NCBI GenBank assembly: GCA_015680685.1 | Contig: MNCI01023539.1 | Coordinates: 248,280 to 312,279, forward strand | Direction of reading: 5' to 3' | From: Gnetum montanum | Lineage: Eukaryota > Streptophyta > Gnetopsida > Gnetales > Gnetaceae | Length of the DNA stretch: 64,000 nt | Notes under the pieces: generated by a model | Databases searched by the model: none | Told to the model about the DNA's origin: nothing | What the model saw: only the letters and a program-made list of their open reading frames with translations | Made by a program: the position numbers and the translations under genes | Shown here: positions 12,101-21,637 of the stretch, in pieces | Position numbering within the stretch: position 1 is the first letter of the stretch | Layout: every line of letters begins with the position of its first letter

Positions 12101-12900
12101 TCAGTGGTCAGCCACTTGGTGCCCTCTTGTTTTGTGGCTACTGCATACAAAAACCTTTGAATATCTGCTTCTAGTGCATACTTCTTGCATGCATAGATGG
12201 ATGCTTGTTTAATATACTAGAGTTTCTACACACAATTGCACCCTGTATTGTTGTACGCAATGCATGGAACTCACTTCTTCTCAATCTTCTCGAATGCATT
12301 TTCATTAGATAGTTCCAGGGAAAGATCTCTGATGTCCATTCTTGCATCAATGGTGCTTAGCCATGTCCTTCCCATGATGATTGGGAAGTCCCCTTTGCAA
12401 TTCTCCACCTTGATTACTAGGAAATTAGTAAGATAAGGCCACCCATAGATAGTGGTCACAATGTCTTCTACCAATCCCAATGGAATAGTGATGGACTAGT
12501 CTACCAATATAATCTGATATTGCTCTTCTTGAGAGGAGGTAGGTTCCATGTAATATATATCGCATGAGAAATCAGGTTGACACTTGAACTTGAATCTAGA
12601 AGAGCTTTACATGGTTCATTCCTAGCAATCTGCAAATAAATAAGAGGACTCCTAGGATCATCTAATGTCTTGGGAAGGTTGCTATCATGGATCCAATTAG
12701 ATACGACATGAGTAAGCATAACATTATGGATGCTAAACAATATTTGGTTTGAAGGGGACTCGAAGGAATTAGGTACTTAGGGAGATGGAGAAACAGAGTT
12801 GCCAACCATAGGTGTATGTAAGGCCTTAGGTAGACTGTTGAATGAAAAGAAAGGTCTTTTCTTGGAATGAGTGTCCAAACCACTCAGTTGATAAACTGAT
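9110..12900 (-). pseudogene. pol of element F (protease, RT, RNase H, integrase)
   Basis: The protease region at 12501-12740 has ALLDSSSSVNLI, where the family active site is D-S/T-G, so the glycine is replaced. Next comes IIMGRTWLSTIDARMDI (12271-12480). The RT has ADSEWVSPLTIVLKKGG (about 11560-11620), MPFGMCNSPATFQ (about 11300-11350) and the catalytic FLDDFS (about 11240-11270). RNase H (10516-10827) has MDASNYALGVVL and ends in a HIDHSAICFLM block. Integrase has DIWGIDFMGP (about 9950-9990), VDYCMKWVEV and FDNGTHF (9618-9950). A C-terminal region with WKGLYIIYETFPFGA (about 9190-9260) resembles the GPF/Y module. Many in-frame stops, several at expected Gln or Trp codons, show it is dead. 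Confidence 0.85.
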
Positions 12901-12943
12901 TGTAGATTAACAACCCTAGTGGCATTGCATTGTTGTGGTTGAG

Positions 12944-15211
12944 CTAGGAATTCACCCTGCATAGATGGAGTAAGTGGTAGCTATGTTGAGTGAGGAGGAA
13001 AATGTGTAAGAACAAGAGGAGGATAAAGGTAAAAGATGGTGTTCCTTCTTGCATATGAAGAATGAGTTCAATAATAATCAGGAGGGCAATAGTGAGGTTG
13101 GAAAGTAGAAACATGACCAGAAGGATCACGTGGAGACAAGGGTTTCTGAACATAATACCCATATGGATTAGGTTTTCTATAAGGGTATTTTTGCCTTGGT
13201 GGTGCCAACACCCATGACTATGGTTGCTACCACCATTGATACTACTCATATGGTTGTGATGGAGTTCCACTAGGATAATATTGTTGTTGGTGGTGGAATT
13301 GCCTAGAATTGCCTGAAGGATAAGGCAATCTTCTAGGTGTTTGCCTTTGTGCTAGTTGTGAATTCAAAGCATACATCCCAAATTTTTATAAGTGCAACAC
13401 AATGGTGTAACATCCCTTAGGATGTTCATAATGACAGATGTCACACCCACCATCATCATCTAATTCACTTCCCGTAACTTCTCCTACTACAACAATCTTG
13501 TCCTTACCTCTTTGATTACCATGTTCAACTTCCTTGCACCTCCTGCAATCACAGTCACTACCTTGTTCCTTAGACTCCTCAGTAATTTTCAAGACAGCTT
13601 GAAATTTGCTATCCATGGAGTCCCATAATTGATCAACCTTAGCCAAAATTTCAAATTGAAATTTTTGAAGTGGCAAGGTTTTCTAATTCACTATCTCATC
13701 AAGTAATGATTTTTTCTCATTATCACAAAATCGAACCCTGCACTTTCTTATTTCCCTAATTCTTCTTTTTATTTTGCTACTTGCTCAATCAATCTTTGGA
13801 TTTGACAGGTGCTTAATTCTGCCAGTTGCCCTTGGGCATAGATGCCAAGGGTTCTCCTTGTTTCAAATCGAAGCCCGTCCACAATGTGGTGAAGTTGGTT
13901 TAGTTGAGAATAACCATGGCCATGACATCTATGCAATAAGGAATAGTATCAGCCTATGGTGGCATCTAAGGGTTCATGTGTCCCTTATTTCCATCCTTAG
14001 ATATGCCTTCTCAAGTTGGACACTCGGGAGTACATTTGATACTTGTCATTGAACAATTCAAGTATTGTACTGCATCGTTTGATAGATTTTAGTTCAAAGG
14101 ACCGGTACCAATTCTCTACTTCTTTAATAAGTGTCCTAGGAAACAACTTAAGCTTCTACCACTCATTTTCTATATTCTGCAAGGCACATACATCTTGGAA
14201 ATCTTGAAAATGGTTCTACAAATCTGAGTTATATCCTCTTTCGAACCGAGGAATATTGTTCATGTTTAGCCTCTTGATCTGACTATCCTTTACGTGCCTT
14301 CTGGGAATTCTCACTACCTCTGCAATGTTTAGCATACTCCACGTAGCAAGCAAAGGCTCATCAACGCTATGATTTTGGTGCCTACAATGCCCTCTACTAC
14401 CTCTTCATTCATGGGAGTGGGTCTCTCTTGAATGGCTACGCCCTTGGTCTTGACTTACTCGATGGTACTTTCGATTATTTTGGTTCCGTCAGTCACCTCC
14501 ATCACGGTTGCACCCCTTGCAATTGCGATCAGAGCTAGAAGAGGAAGAAGATGACAATGAAGGTGAAGAATGAGGACTAGCACCATCACAGTGCCTACTA
14601 CCCACTTTTTGATGATCGTGACCATGATCATGATCTTGTTTCGTGTGCACATCCCTACCTTGACTTCCCTCTTTGGATTCTCCTTTGTCATCGGATCCAT
14701 TTTTGCTAAAACTTGGATTATGGATTGTGGACTACAAGTTCTAGTTTTAACCTCTTTCATCGAAGTCAAAGAGACGAATTTCACTAAATGGAAAACCCCT
14801 AGAGAAGGGTTCTCCATCATCTTTTTGATACAACAAGTATGAAGAATCATTAAACCACTTCCCCTTCATAGATTCATAGCGTTGTTCTAACTATTAATCC
14901 CTTAAACATTGGGCCTCAGTGGGATGATAATTCCTAGCATCACTATCTTGTATAACGTACTCAGCATGAAGTCCTTGGAGACCCAAATGCACAAGAGTTT
15001 GTTAGAGCATCGAAGGAACGAATCAATCAGGCGGCAACACGATGTTGCCCTCCATCTCGCACCACTGCAACTATTCATCATGGTGTTGGATGACAGTGAA
15101 ATTGGGTACATACTCATCAGGATGAGCATCTACCACTTTGTATTGTTGGAACACCTATTGATGAACTTGGTCAAACTTGGGCAAAGAATCACTCCTGTGA
15201 GAGGAAGACAT
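12944..15211 (-). pseudogene. gag of element F
   Basis: The likely start is the ATG at 15211 (MSSSHRSDSL). A decayed gag domain occupies about 13790-14300. A better-preserved stretch at 13386-13676 carries CDICHYEHPKGC, a CX2CX3HX3C zinc-knuckle-like motif shared with B (CNICLYDHPKG) and C (CDIHIHDHPKG). The region 12944-13270 is a Pro/Tyr/Gln-rich segment. Several frame changes are present. In the family, gag and pol are translated as one or as adjacent frames; here pol follows directly. Confidence 0.7.
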
Positions 15212-15371
15212 TTTATGTTAGAAAATAAAAATGCAATGTGCTTTTAGAAATTTTTGTAGTTATTTTAAAGTATGGTATGACTTTAGGGTTCATTCCAATG
15301 ATTTTAAATAATATTCACTAAATCCTAGATAGCGCACGTAACAACTAAATGGTCCTTGTCAACAGCACCAA

Positions 15372-16225
15372 TGATGAGCAGCGAGATACCCCTTTGCCCA
15401 ACCATAAGAATCACAAGTATTTACATGCAATTCAGTCGAATTCCATAGACCTTAAGTTCCCAAGTACACAAGTTTTAGGACATGAAATCTAATCGTGACA
15501 ATCTTTGTCTTCTCAACTACATTTATAGAGCTTGATTGTATGGTTAAGTGTAATTAAGGTACATGATTTTTATTATTTTATATTTTATTTATCTACAATT
15601 AACAATAGGTTGAAACTCAATTTATAAATCAATTTAACTAGTCTAATTACTAATTAATAACTAACTATCCTAACATCAGTATCCAATCCCACCTTCCATG
15701 CACATCCTAAACACATATAATGTTGTTGGGTTACCAAACGTTAAGCGTTGCTAGAATTACCAAGGGTCATATGCATGCTCGAAGTAATCATACTTATGTG
15801 CTTAACTGATTTCTATTTAATTAAACTAGCTTACTTTAGCTTAATTAATTTGGAGCATTAAAGAAAATTGCATAAAACATTAAATGCATGAATAAAATAT
15901 TTAAGCTAGCCAAGGTGCTGCAAGGTTTGATTAAAAAGCTCGTCTTTATTTCCACACACTATTGTGCTCAAGTACAACAGTGCTCGAATAAAGATCCGTA
16001 CACTCAAAAATTCCTACTGTGGGCACTCTGGAAAATATTCTAACTCTAGAGAAAACAAACTACAAGAGCTTCGCTATGCTATGATAAAAACTATATGGAA
16101 ACCATGTGTCCAAGCACTATATTTATAGGCCAGCGCATACCCTACGATATTGGATATCGAACATCGCATATTGGGACCCAATATCACATATCTAACATCA
16201 AAGCCAATCTAAACGTGACTCATCA
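15372..16225 (-). repeat. 5' LTR of element F
   Basis: The LTR is 854 bp, beginning TGATGAGTCACG and ending TGCTCATCA on the minus strand. U3 has ATATTGGATATCG, CAATATGCGATG and CCAATATCGTAGG-type palindromes (about 16140-16200) ahead of a TATA box (CCTATAAATATAG, about 16118-16130). Just inside, at 15351-15371, the primer site reads TTGGTGCTGTTGACAAGGA, a decayed tRNA-Asp-type site. Flanking bases 16226-16230 are ATACT; the partner duplication is not available. Confidence 0.8.
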
Positions 16226-16249
16226 ATACTCCTGGAGATTTTACAACTT

Positions 16250-17010
16250 ATGTATGTTGAAGTAGTACAAGGAATTAAGAAATTAGCTTCTAGAAAAGCT
16301 ATAACTACAGAAGGATTTTATGTTGAATTATTAAAATATGGTGGAGAATTAATTTGGAGAGAGACTTGGAAAATGCTTAATGAAGAACTTCAAAATGATT
16401 TTAATAAATAGTGGATGATTAATAGAATTGTTATGCTTTTCTAAAAAGGAGACAATTCATATTAAATAATTACAAATTGATCATGATCGATAACTTGTTT
16501 GCAAAATTGTTAGGTACCATTTTGGAGATATCATCTAAAAATCTTAGCAACAAGGGTGGTTCCATGAAGAATGATTGTGGCTACAAAAATGGGGTATTGA
16601 TAATATTGATGAAATACTAAATTCAAAATAAGCTTAGAAATTTGTTATAGAGAAAGGTTTAGAGAGATGGAAAAATGAGGTATAAATACAAAAAAATCTT
16701 TAATTTTATTAGTAAGATATTAAATGTGGTAGACCTAATGAATCAAAATATCTACATGCAATAATTCCAATGTCTATGAGAGCACTAATTAGGAGAGTGA
16801 GTCACACCATCTCCAAGTGGAAATTATAAAATGGAACAATGAACAACATGGAGATAGAATATGCTGATTGTGTCTACTGCAAGTGGTAAAAGATGAGCAA
16901 CATGTATGATTAAAATGTTGTAAAATAGATTTTTTCATATGCAAGTGGTAAAAGATGAGCAACATGTATCATCAAAATGATGCAAAATAGATTTCTCCAT
17001 AAGAAAATGG
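16250..17010 (+). pseudogene. Relic of an RTE/Dualen-like non-LTR reverse transcriptase
   Basis: In shifting frames the plus strand reads KKLASRKAITTEGFYVELLK, then LNEELQNDFNK, then WMINRIVMLF and KGDNSY. This corresponds to the 'KA-GxDGFxxELLK...IVPLFKKGD' segment of RTE-type reverse transcriptases. About 600 bp further, CVYC followed in another frame by QVVKDEQHV and LKC fits a C-terminal CX2C...HX4C zinc motif of such proteins. A segment of about 55 bp (GCAAGTGGTAAAAGATGAGC and following) occurs twice in tandem (about 16880-16935 and 16940-16995). It is broken by stops and deletions. Confidence 0.55.
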
Positions 17011-17745
17011 CAATGTCTAAGCAATATTTGTATAAGTTATTCAAGCTATTAATGTTAGTTTTAGGGAATTATATAGAAGATATATACAAACTACATGAAT
17101 ATTAAACACATCTATTGTACGGAGGCTTTATCCACCAATATATTTTGTACAAGTTAATTTGTTGTGTAATAAAATATCAGTATCCATATAAAATCTACGG
17201 CTATAAGCTAATTTCATCAAAATACATCATTTCTTATAATTTATAAATGTTAATGACGAATTAGTTTGATCTGCCAGCAGAATTTTGTAAAGGTTATGAA
17301 ACATAAAGTTACAAGATTATGATTTCGTGGTGTTTCAATTATGGAAAAACATATTCCGTATATAACTTGGATTTTTTTCCCCAGAACGTTTCGAATTATA
17401 CAATATTCATATTAGTTGCAATTCATTGAAAACATACTGTTAGGCAGCAAATTACTGATTTAGAGAAGGGATTCAGTAGCAGAAAGGAGAAAAAATTGAA
17501 TCTATAGATTGTTAAGCATCTCTGGTACGATTGATTTTCTGAGACTGTCCTTTATTTGAATTGTAAACAAAAACCCTGCAACCAATGTAATGTATATTTC
17601 AAATAAAGGTTAGAAACACAATCTTGACTAAAGAGGGCAAGGATTCCGACGTCCAAACCTTACCCACATACAAATCAAACACAAAAACACACTAAAAATC
17701 TATATGGTATTACAACAATTCTTCAGATGGCATGCTTCATCACAG
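17011..17745. other. Intergenic, A/T-rich
   Basis: No ORF or repeat was recognised. The right part (about 17550-17745) would hold the 3' untranslated region of the minus-strand gene that ends at 17746; an exact poly(A) site cannot be placed. Confidence 0.4.
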
Positions 17746-18933
17746 CTAGTAAACAACCTCCAATAGGCCAACACCAGAGAAAGCATGCAAGCAGCCTGCA
17801 CAAAGCACAGAGACTGCAAAAATTGATTTGCTGCTAACATACCTGACCATTTCCAGAGCCCCATGATAAAGCTGAATGCAGAAATAAGGCACAGCACCAG
17901 TCCAGATCTGTAAGAATTTGTAAAGAACATTTTCAACGAAGCACTGTAAGGCAGAAAATGTGATCTTGCTGCTCAACTGCATCCAAGCCATGAAATTATG
18001 GGGAAATGCCAAGTAAGCAATGGCAGCTTCACGAAGATTACTCTCAGACCAAGTTGCCTTGGATGATATCGAAATATCAGGAACAAGATTGCAAAAACCC
18101 ATAACTTTCTGTTTCACTTCCATGCCGTTGACCCCTTCTCCTGCATCCTTGGGACCAAACAATTTGCAGCTCTGATCTTCAGAAAGACCCCTTTTGGGTT
18201 TACTGGTAAGAACATCATATGAAGTTGTGATGAAGCTCTGGACAGCCTGGCTGATCACAGAGACCAGCAAGCCCTTCATCTGGGTCTGATGCTTAGTGTT
18301 TACAAAAGCAGAGCAGATCTCATCACATACACTGATATCCATAGTCTTGTCAAGATACACAGCCACAGCAGTAGCCACAAATACCTGAATGCACTGTGCA
18401 ATCACAGTCTTAGCCCTTTCATTGCACAGAAACTCTACCAAAACATCAGTTGCAGGGGTTTCTAGGGTTCTATACTTGTCAAAGAATGATTCTACCAAGT
18501 TCCGGGCAAAGCTCCCCACAACAACAGAAGCAAAACCAGTATCAGCAGTACTACATAGCTTATCCATCACAGGTCCAGTGAAACCTTCAAATCCTCTGCA
18601 AATCCCTGCAGATGGCTCACTGAGAACTCTTGCCACAGTTTCCTGGGCCTCATCACTTCTCGCCATCTTCAGAAACTGCCTCAATGTAGCAGGAAGTTCG
18701 TCAGAATCAGACTTGAGAAAAGTATTTAAATCCTCAGAGAGCAGAGATAATGTCTCCGCAGAAACTGATGCAGCTTCTGTAACTGTAACCAATGAATGCA
18801 AAACCCTGAGAAATGTGTGCCTCTTTCTACACACAGAGGGCCTCTGCCAGAGTCTGTACAATCCGTAGCTCGATCCTGCAAAAGCAACACAACCCACAAC
18901 CCAGTTTCTGGTTCTCCTTGAACCCATCATCAT
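17746..18933 (-). CDS. PHLOEM PROTEIN 2-LIKE A10-like protein
   Basis: This is an intact, intronless 395-residue ORF starting MMMGSRRTRNW. The second and third Met codons could also serve as starts. Residues 10-27 form a hydrophobic segment (NWVVGCVAFAGSSYGLY) followed by basic residues, suggesting an N-terminal membrane anchor. Later blocks include LKSDSDELP (about 73-81), SDEAQETV, a Gly/Ala-rich FASVVVGSFARNLV (about 134-147), and a second hydrophobic stretch near the C-terminus (about 365-390). From memory of the family, the anchor, the SDSD...P block and VVVGSFARNLV fit the plant proteins annotated PHLOEM PROTEIN 2-LIKE A10. That name does not mean the protein has the PP2 lectin domain, and none is visible. 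The molecular function is unknown. Base composition is richer and reading cleaner than in the surrounding transposons. The identification is moderately sure; a gene is very likely. Confidence 0.75.
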   Translation of the reverse strand: MMMGSRRTRNWVVGCVAFAGSSYGLYRLWQRPSVCRKRHTFLRVLHSLVTVTEAASVSAETLSLLSEDLNTFLKSDSDELPATLRQFLKMARSDEAQETVARVLSEPSAGICRGFEGFTGPVMDKLCSTADTGFASVVVGSFARNLVESFFDKYRTLETPATDVLVEFLCNERAKTVIAQCIQVFVATAVAVYLDKTMDISVCDEICSAFVNTKHQTQMKGLLVSVISQAVQSFITTSYDVLTSKPKRGLSEDQSCKLFGPKDAGEGVNGMEVKQKVMGFCNLVPDISISSKATWSESNLREAAIAYLAFPHNFMAWMQLSSKITFSALQCFVENVLYKFLQIWTGAVPYFCIQLYHGALEMVRYVSSKSIFAVSVLCAGCLHAFSGVGLLEVVY

Positions 18934-21138
18934 GGTATTAAACCCACAAAGCAGGACCTGATGAGCAGAAGAAGAATATTAATAGTAGTTAACTGGCATC
19001 TGGAGACATAAATGCTTGGATGTTTCTGCACTTTCAGTTGCAGAAATGTTGCGTGACGGTGCCTATCCATTTCCGTGTGGCAATGCACATTCCTGAAACG
19101 AAACCGTTTCATTTGGTGACAGAGTGCAGAAGCTTTAAAACCTCATCCCCCAATTGCAAATGCTGCGCAGCCATGTTGCCAAATCATTTCTGCTTCACAG
19201 ACCCTGCTGAAATTTTGGATAAAAAGGCCGAAACAGAGCAAGGTGAGTCATCAAGCATGGAACAAAATATTGCTTCAGTCAAAGTTTTTGGTACCTCCAT
19301 CTTATCCATGAATGAATACCCAGCAACAACAGCTGATATATCATTCATGAATCCTGCTCCTCTTGAATCCTGAATCCTGGTTGTTGTATTGCCGGCGAAG
19401 TTTGTTAATCAGGACAGAGATTGTTCCGTCAGCAGCAGGACCGAACTGGTGAACTCTTTCAAGTTTTCAATGTGTAGAGGAATAGCTAGCTAAATCAGGT
19501 TGCATGACAAAGAATATTCATGAGCCATGACGCAGGATTCTTTATTCCAAGTCTTCAATCCTTCCTTGTAGTATAGGTTACCATTTCATGGAATATCCTG
19601 CTGCAACAGTAGATTGAAACTGAAACTGAAACCATTTTTTATTATTTGCATTTATAAATTTTATGCATCTTTGCAACTTAGAGCTTACGCATCTATTTTG
19701 CCTGTTCAGTTCTAACAAACACCACCTCAATCAATGGAACCAGTTCAGTTTCTATCAAATTTTTTTGAAGAAACCGTAACCAATTATTAAATCTCCCAAG
19801 TTCTAAGTATCTGTTAAACCAATTCAGTTCAGTATCTACCCTTGGGCTTAATCGAAAATCCATAACAATTTTGTTTTTGTCAGCTAGCACAACTGTTAGA
19901 TTCAAGCTCTACAAGGGGATTGCTTTTGTTTCTATCTCACCTTAACAAAAAATTTTATATTCTCACCTGTGAACTATGATCCAAGAAACGAAACTAATAC
20001 CAATACGCCTGTTGGTTCTACAAAATCAGTTTTTAATACTGTCAGGTAAGTCTCCGAGAAGAGGAGTTAAGAAAGCAAAAAAGCGTCAATATTAGCATGC
20101 TTGCAAGCAATCATCAGTTTGGTTTGATCCACCGCACTCAAACTTTATTCCACAAGCTGTTCGCTGCATGAGTCTGCGTGACTGGTAAGGATGACGTTTC
20201 CAGGCCATTTGTTCTACAACGATCTTCTAAGATCAGGTAGATCCAACAACATGTAAAGATAGCGTCCCGAATCATTCTACGAATCCTTTATGATCTCCCA
20301 ACCTCCATGAACATTCAATCAAAATCAAAGAATACCAAAAAAAACAGAAACCAAAACGCCTGTACATTTCTGAAATAGAAGCGGAGACTCCATCCGAATC
20401 GTAATCTCACGATTTTACAAGAAACTAGGGCAGATTGGTCAACAGCTGCAGGAGCAAAGATCAATAAAGACGCTAGCTCTATCCCTAAAAGATAAAGGAA
20501 AACAATCCAGATTGCAATAATGGTGAACCTGAAGTTGACAAAACCCTCGCCCAGAAAACTGATTGAACTATATTTTAAGAACTGAATTACCTATTTTAGT
20601 AGGATAATGATGTCACGTCCCTAGATCAAGACACAGCATATTTCTACTTATTCCTGTTCTCGTATCAAAAGATGCAGCGGCCTTGCAAGGTATGTTTATA
20701 AATTGTTCGTTGAAGCACGGCTGTTCAAGGTTTAAGGCTTCAAAAACACCAACTCACCATCACTAGAAATGATCGCCTCTTCACATTAAGAAAATAATTA
20801 ACTATAATCGATATACATAAAAGAGACGAGCTGCTCGCATATAAGGTATTAACCTTTTCTTTCATCAAAGATATTTGCATTTCATTCATTAACCCAACCC
20901 TCTTTCCTTCATTTCATTAAACCGTGCACCTTAATTGCTTCTGTTTTGTGGCTTTTCATGCAATGGCTTCTTGTACAAAACTTCGAACAGCATACTTCAG
21001 AGCCTTGTCTTAAGTTTGTTACCATCAATGCATCCTAATGATTGCCTTGTAATTCAAGGCCATGTAAAATGCCCAATCACTCAAGCCAAAAGCAAGGTTG
21101 GATGACAACTCTTCTCCGCTGATTTTAGAGGAACATAG
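18934..21138. other. Intergenic region upstream of the PP2-A10-like gene
   Basis: This holds the presumed promoter and 5' untranslated region of the minus-strand gene at 18933, then about 1.8 kb with no supported gene. Short ORFs (for example 19020-19373 plus) have no recognisable domain. No clear TATA or transposon terminus was seen. Confidence 0.4.
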
Positions 21139-21316
21139 TAAAGTGCATTCTATGACTCAATTATGGATCATCACATTAAAGTGCATTCTATGACTAAATT
21201 ATGGATCATCCACATTTCTTCTATTTATTTATGGATCATCACATTAAAGTGCATTCTATGACTAAATTATGGATCATCCACATTTCTTCTATTTATTTAT
21301 TTTTATTAGTAATATG
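21139..21316. repeat. Tandem repeat at the LINE insertion site (left)
   Basis: Roughly three copies of a unit containing AAGTGCATTCTATGACTAAA and TTATGGATCATCCACATTTC are arranged head to tail. A further copy (ACTAAATTATGGATCCTCCA and following) lies at 26821-26872, on the other side of the LINE. The LINE therefore inserted into a tandem array. Confidence 0.8.
21301..21316. repeat. Target site duplication of the LINE, left copy
   Basis: TTTTATTAGTAATATG is identical to 26805-26820. The perfect 16-bp match defines the insertion boundaries and suggests a fairly recent event. Confidence 0.9.
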
Positions 21317-21332
21317 GGGTGTCGGACCCTGA
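21317..21332 (-). other. 3'-terminal hairpin of the LINE
   Basis: The last bases of the element read GGGTCCGACACCC on the minus strand, a GGGT/ACCC stem with a 5-nt loop. It lies about 12 nt after AATAAAAC and directly abuts the target duplication. Some non-LTR families use a 3' stem-loop for recognition by their own reverse transcriptase; that role is inferred here. Confidence 0.4.
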
Positions 21333-21637
21333 AAAGAAGTTTTATTGAAATTAAAGGTGCATCAATTACAACAACTTGAATAAGTCATAGGGTTAAAGGA
21401 AAGGGAAAACTGAGAGCATCGTGAATGACACTCGGGAAACACCTTAGAAATAAACGAGTATTAGAGGAGGAAACCCAAGTTGGGGCACAACCAAATGTTC
21501 GCACAGACTGGCTTGTTACAAAATAGATTGACATAGAATTAGATGAGGCAAAGAGCTCTCAATTAAGGATAGAGAGAATTCCAATGGTGACTCCACATAA
21601 TAAAAAGGGAAAACTTTCGTGCAGAGATTACTGATGC

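Larger units (their letters stand above)
9031..16225 (-). mobile_element. Element F: pol-containing Ty3/Gypsy (Athila/Tat-like) retroelement, 3'-truncated
   Basis: The minus-strand order is 5' LTR (16225-15372), a degenerate primer site, gag, protease, reverse transcriptase, RNase H, integrase with a C-terminal GPF/Y-like region, and a CTTAGTCATGGGGAAG purine-rich motif at about 9033-9050. The domain order with integrase after RNase H is the Ty3/Gypsy order. It is the only element here with pol, and its LTR ends match those of the pol-less elements, so it is a candidate relative of their helper. No 3' LTR is present, and stops and frameshifts occur throughout. Confidence 0.8.

Noticed and set aside
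18389-18868. 159-residue plus-strand ORF
   Set aside because: It is the antisense shadow of the PP2-A10-like gene, with no domain.
19020-19373. 117-residue plus-strand ORF upstream of the PP2-A10-like gene
   Set aside because: No domain, no promoter or intron evidence. It is likely chance in a promoter region.
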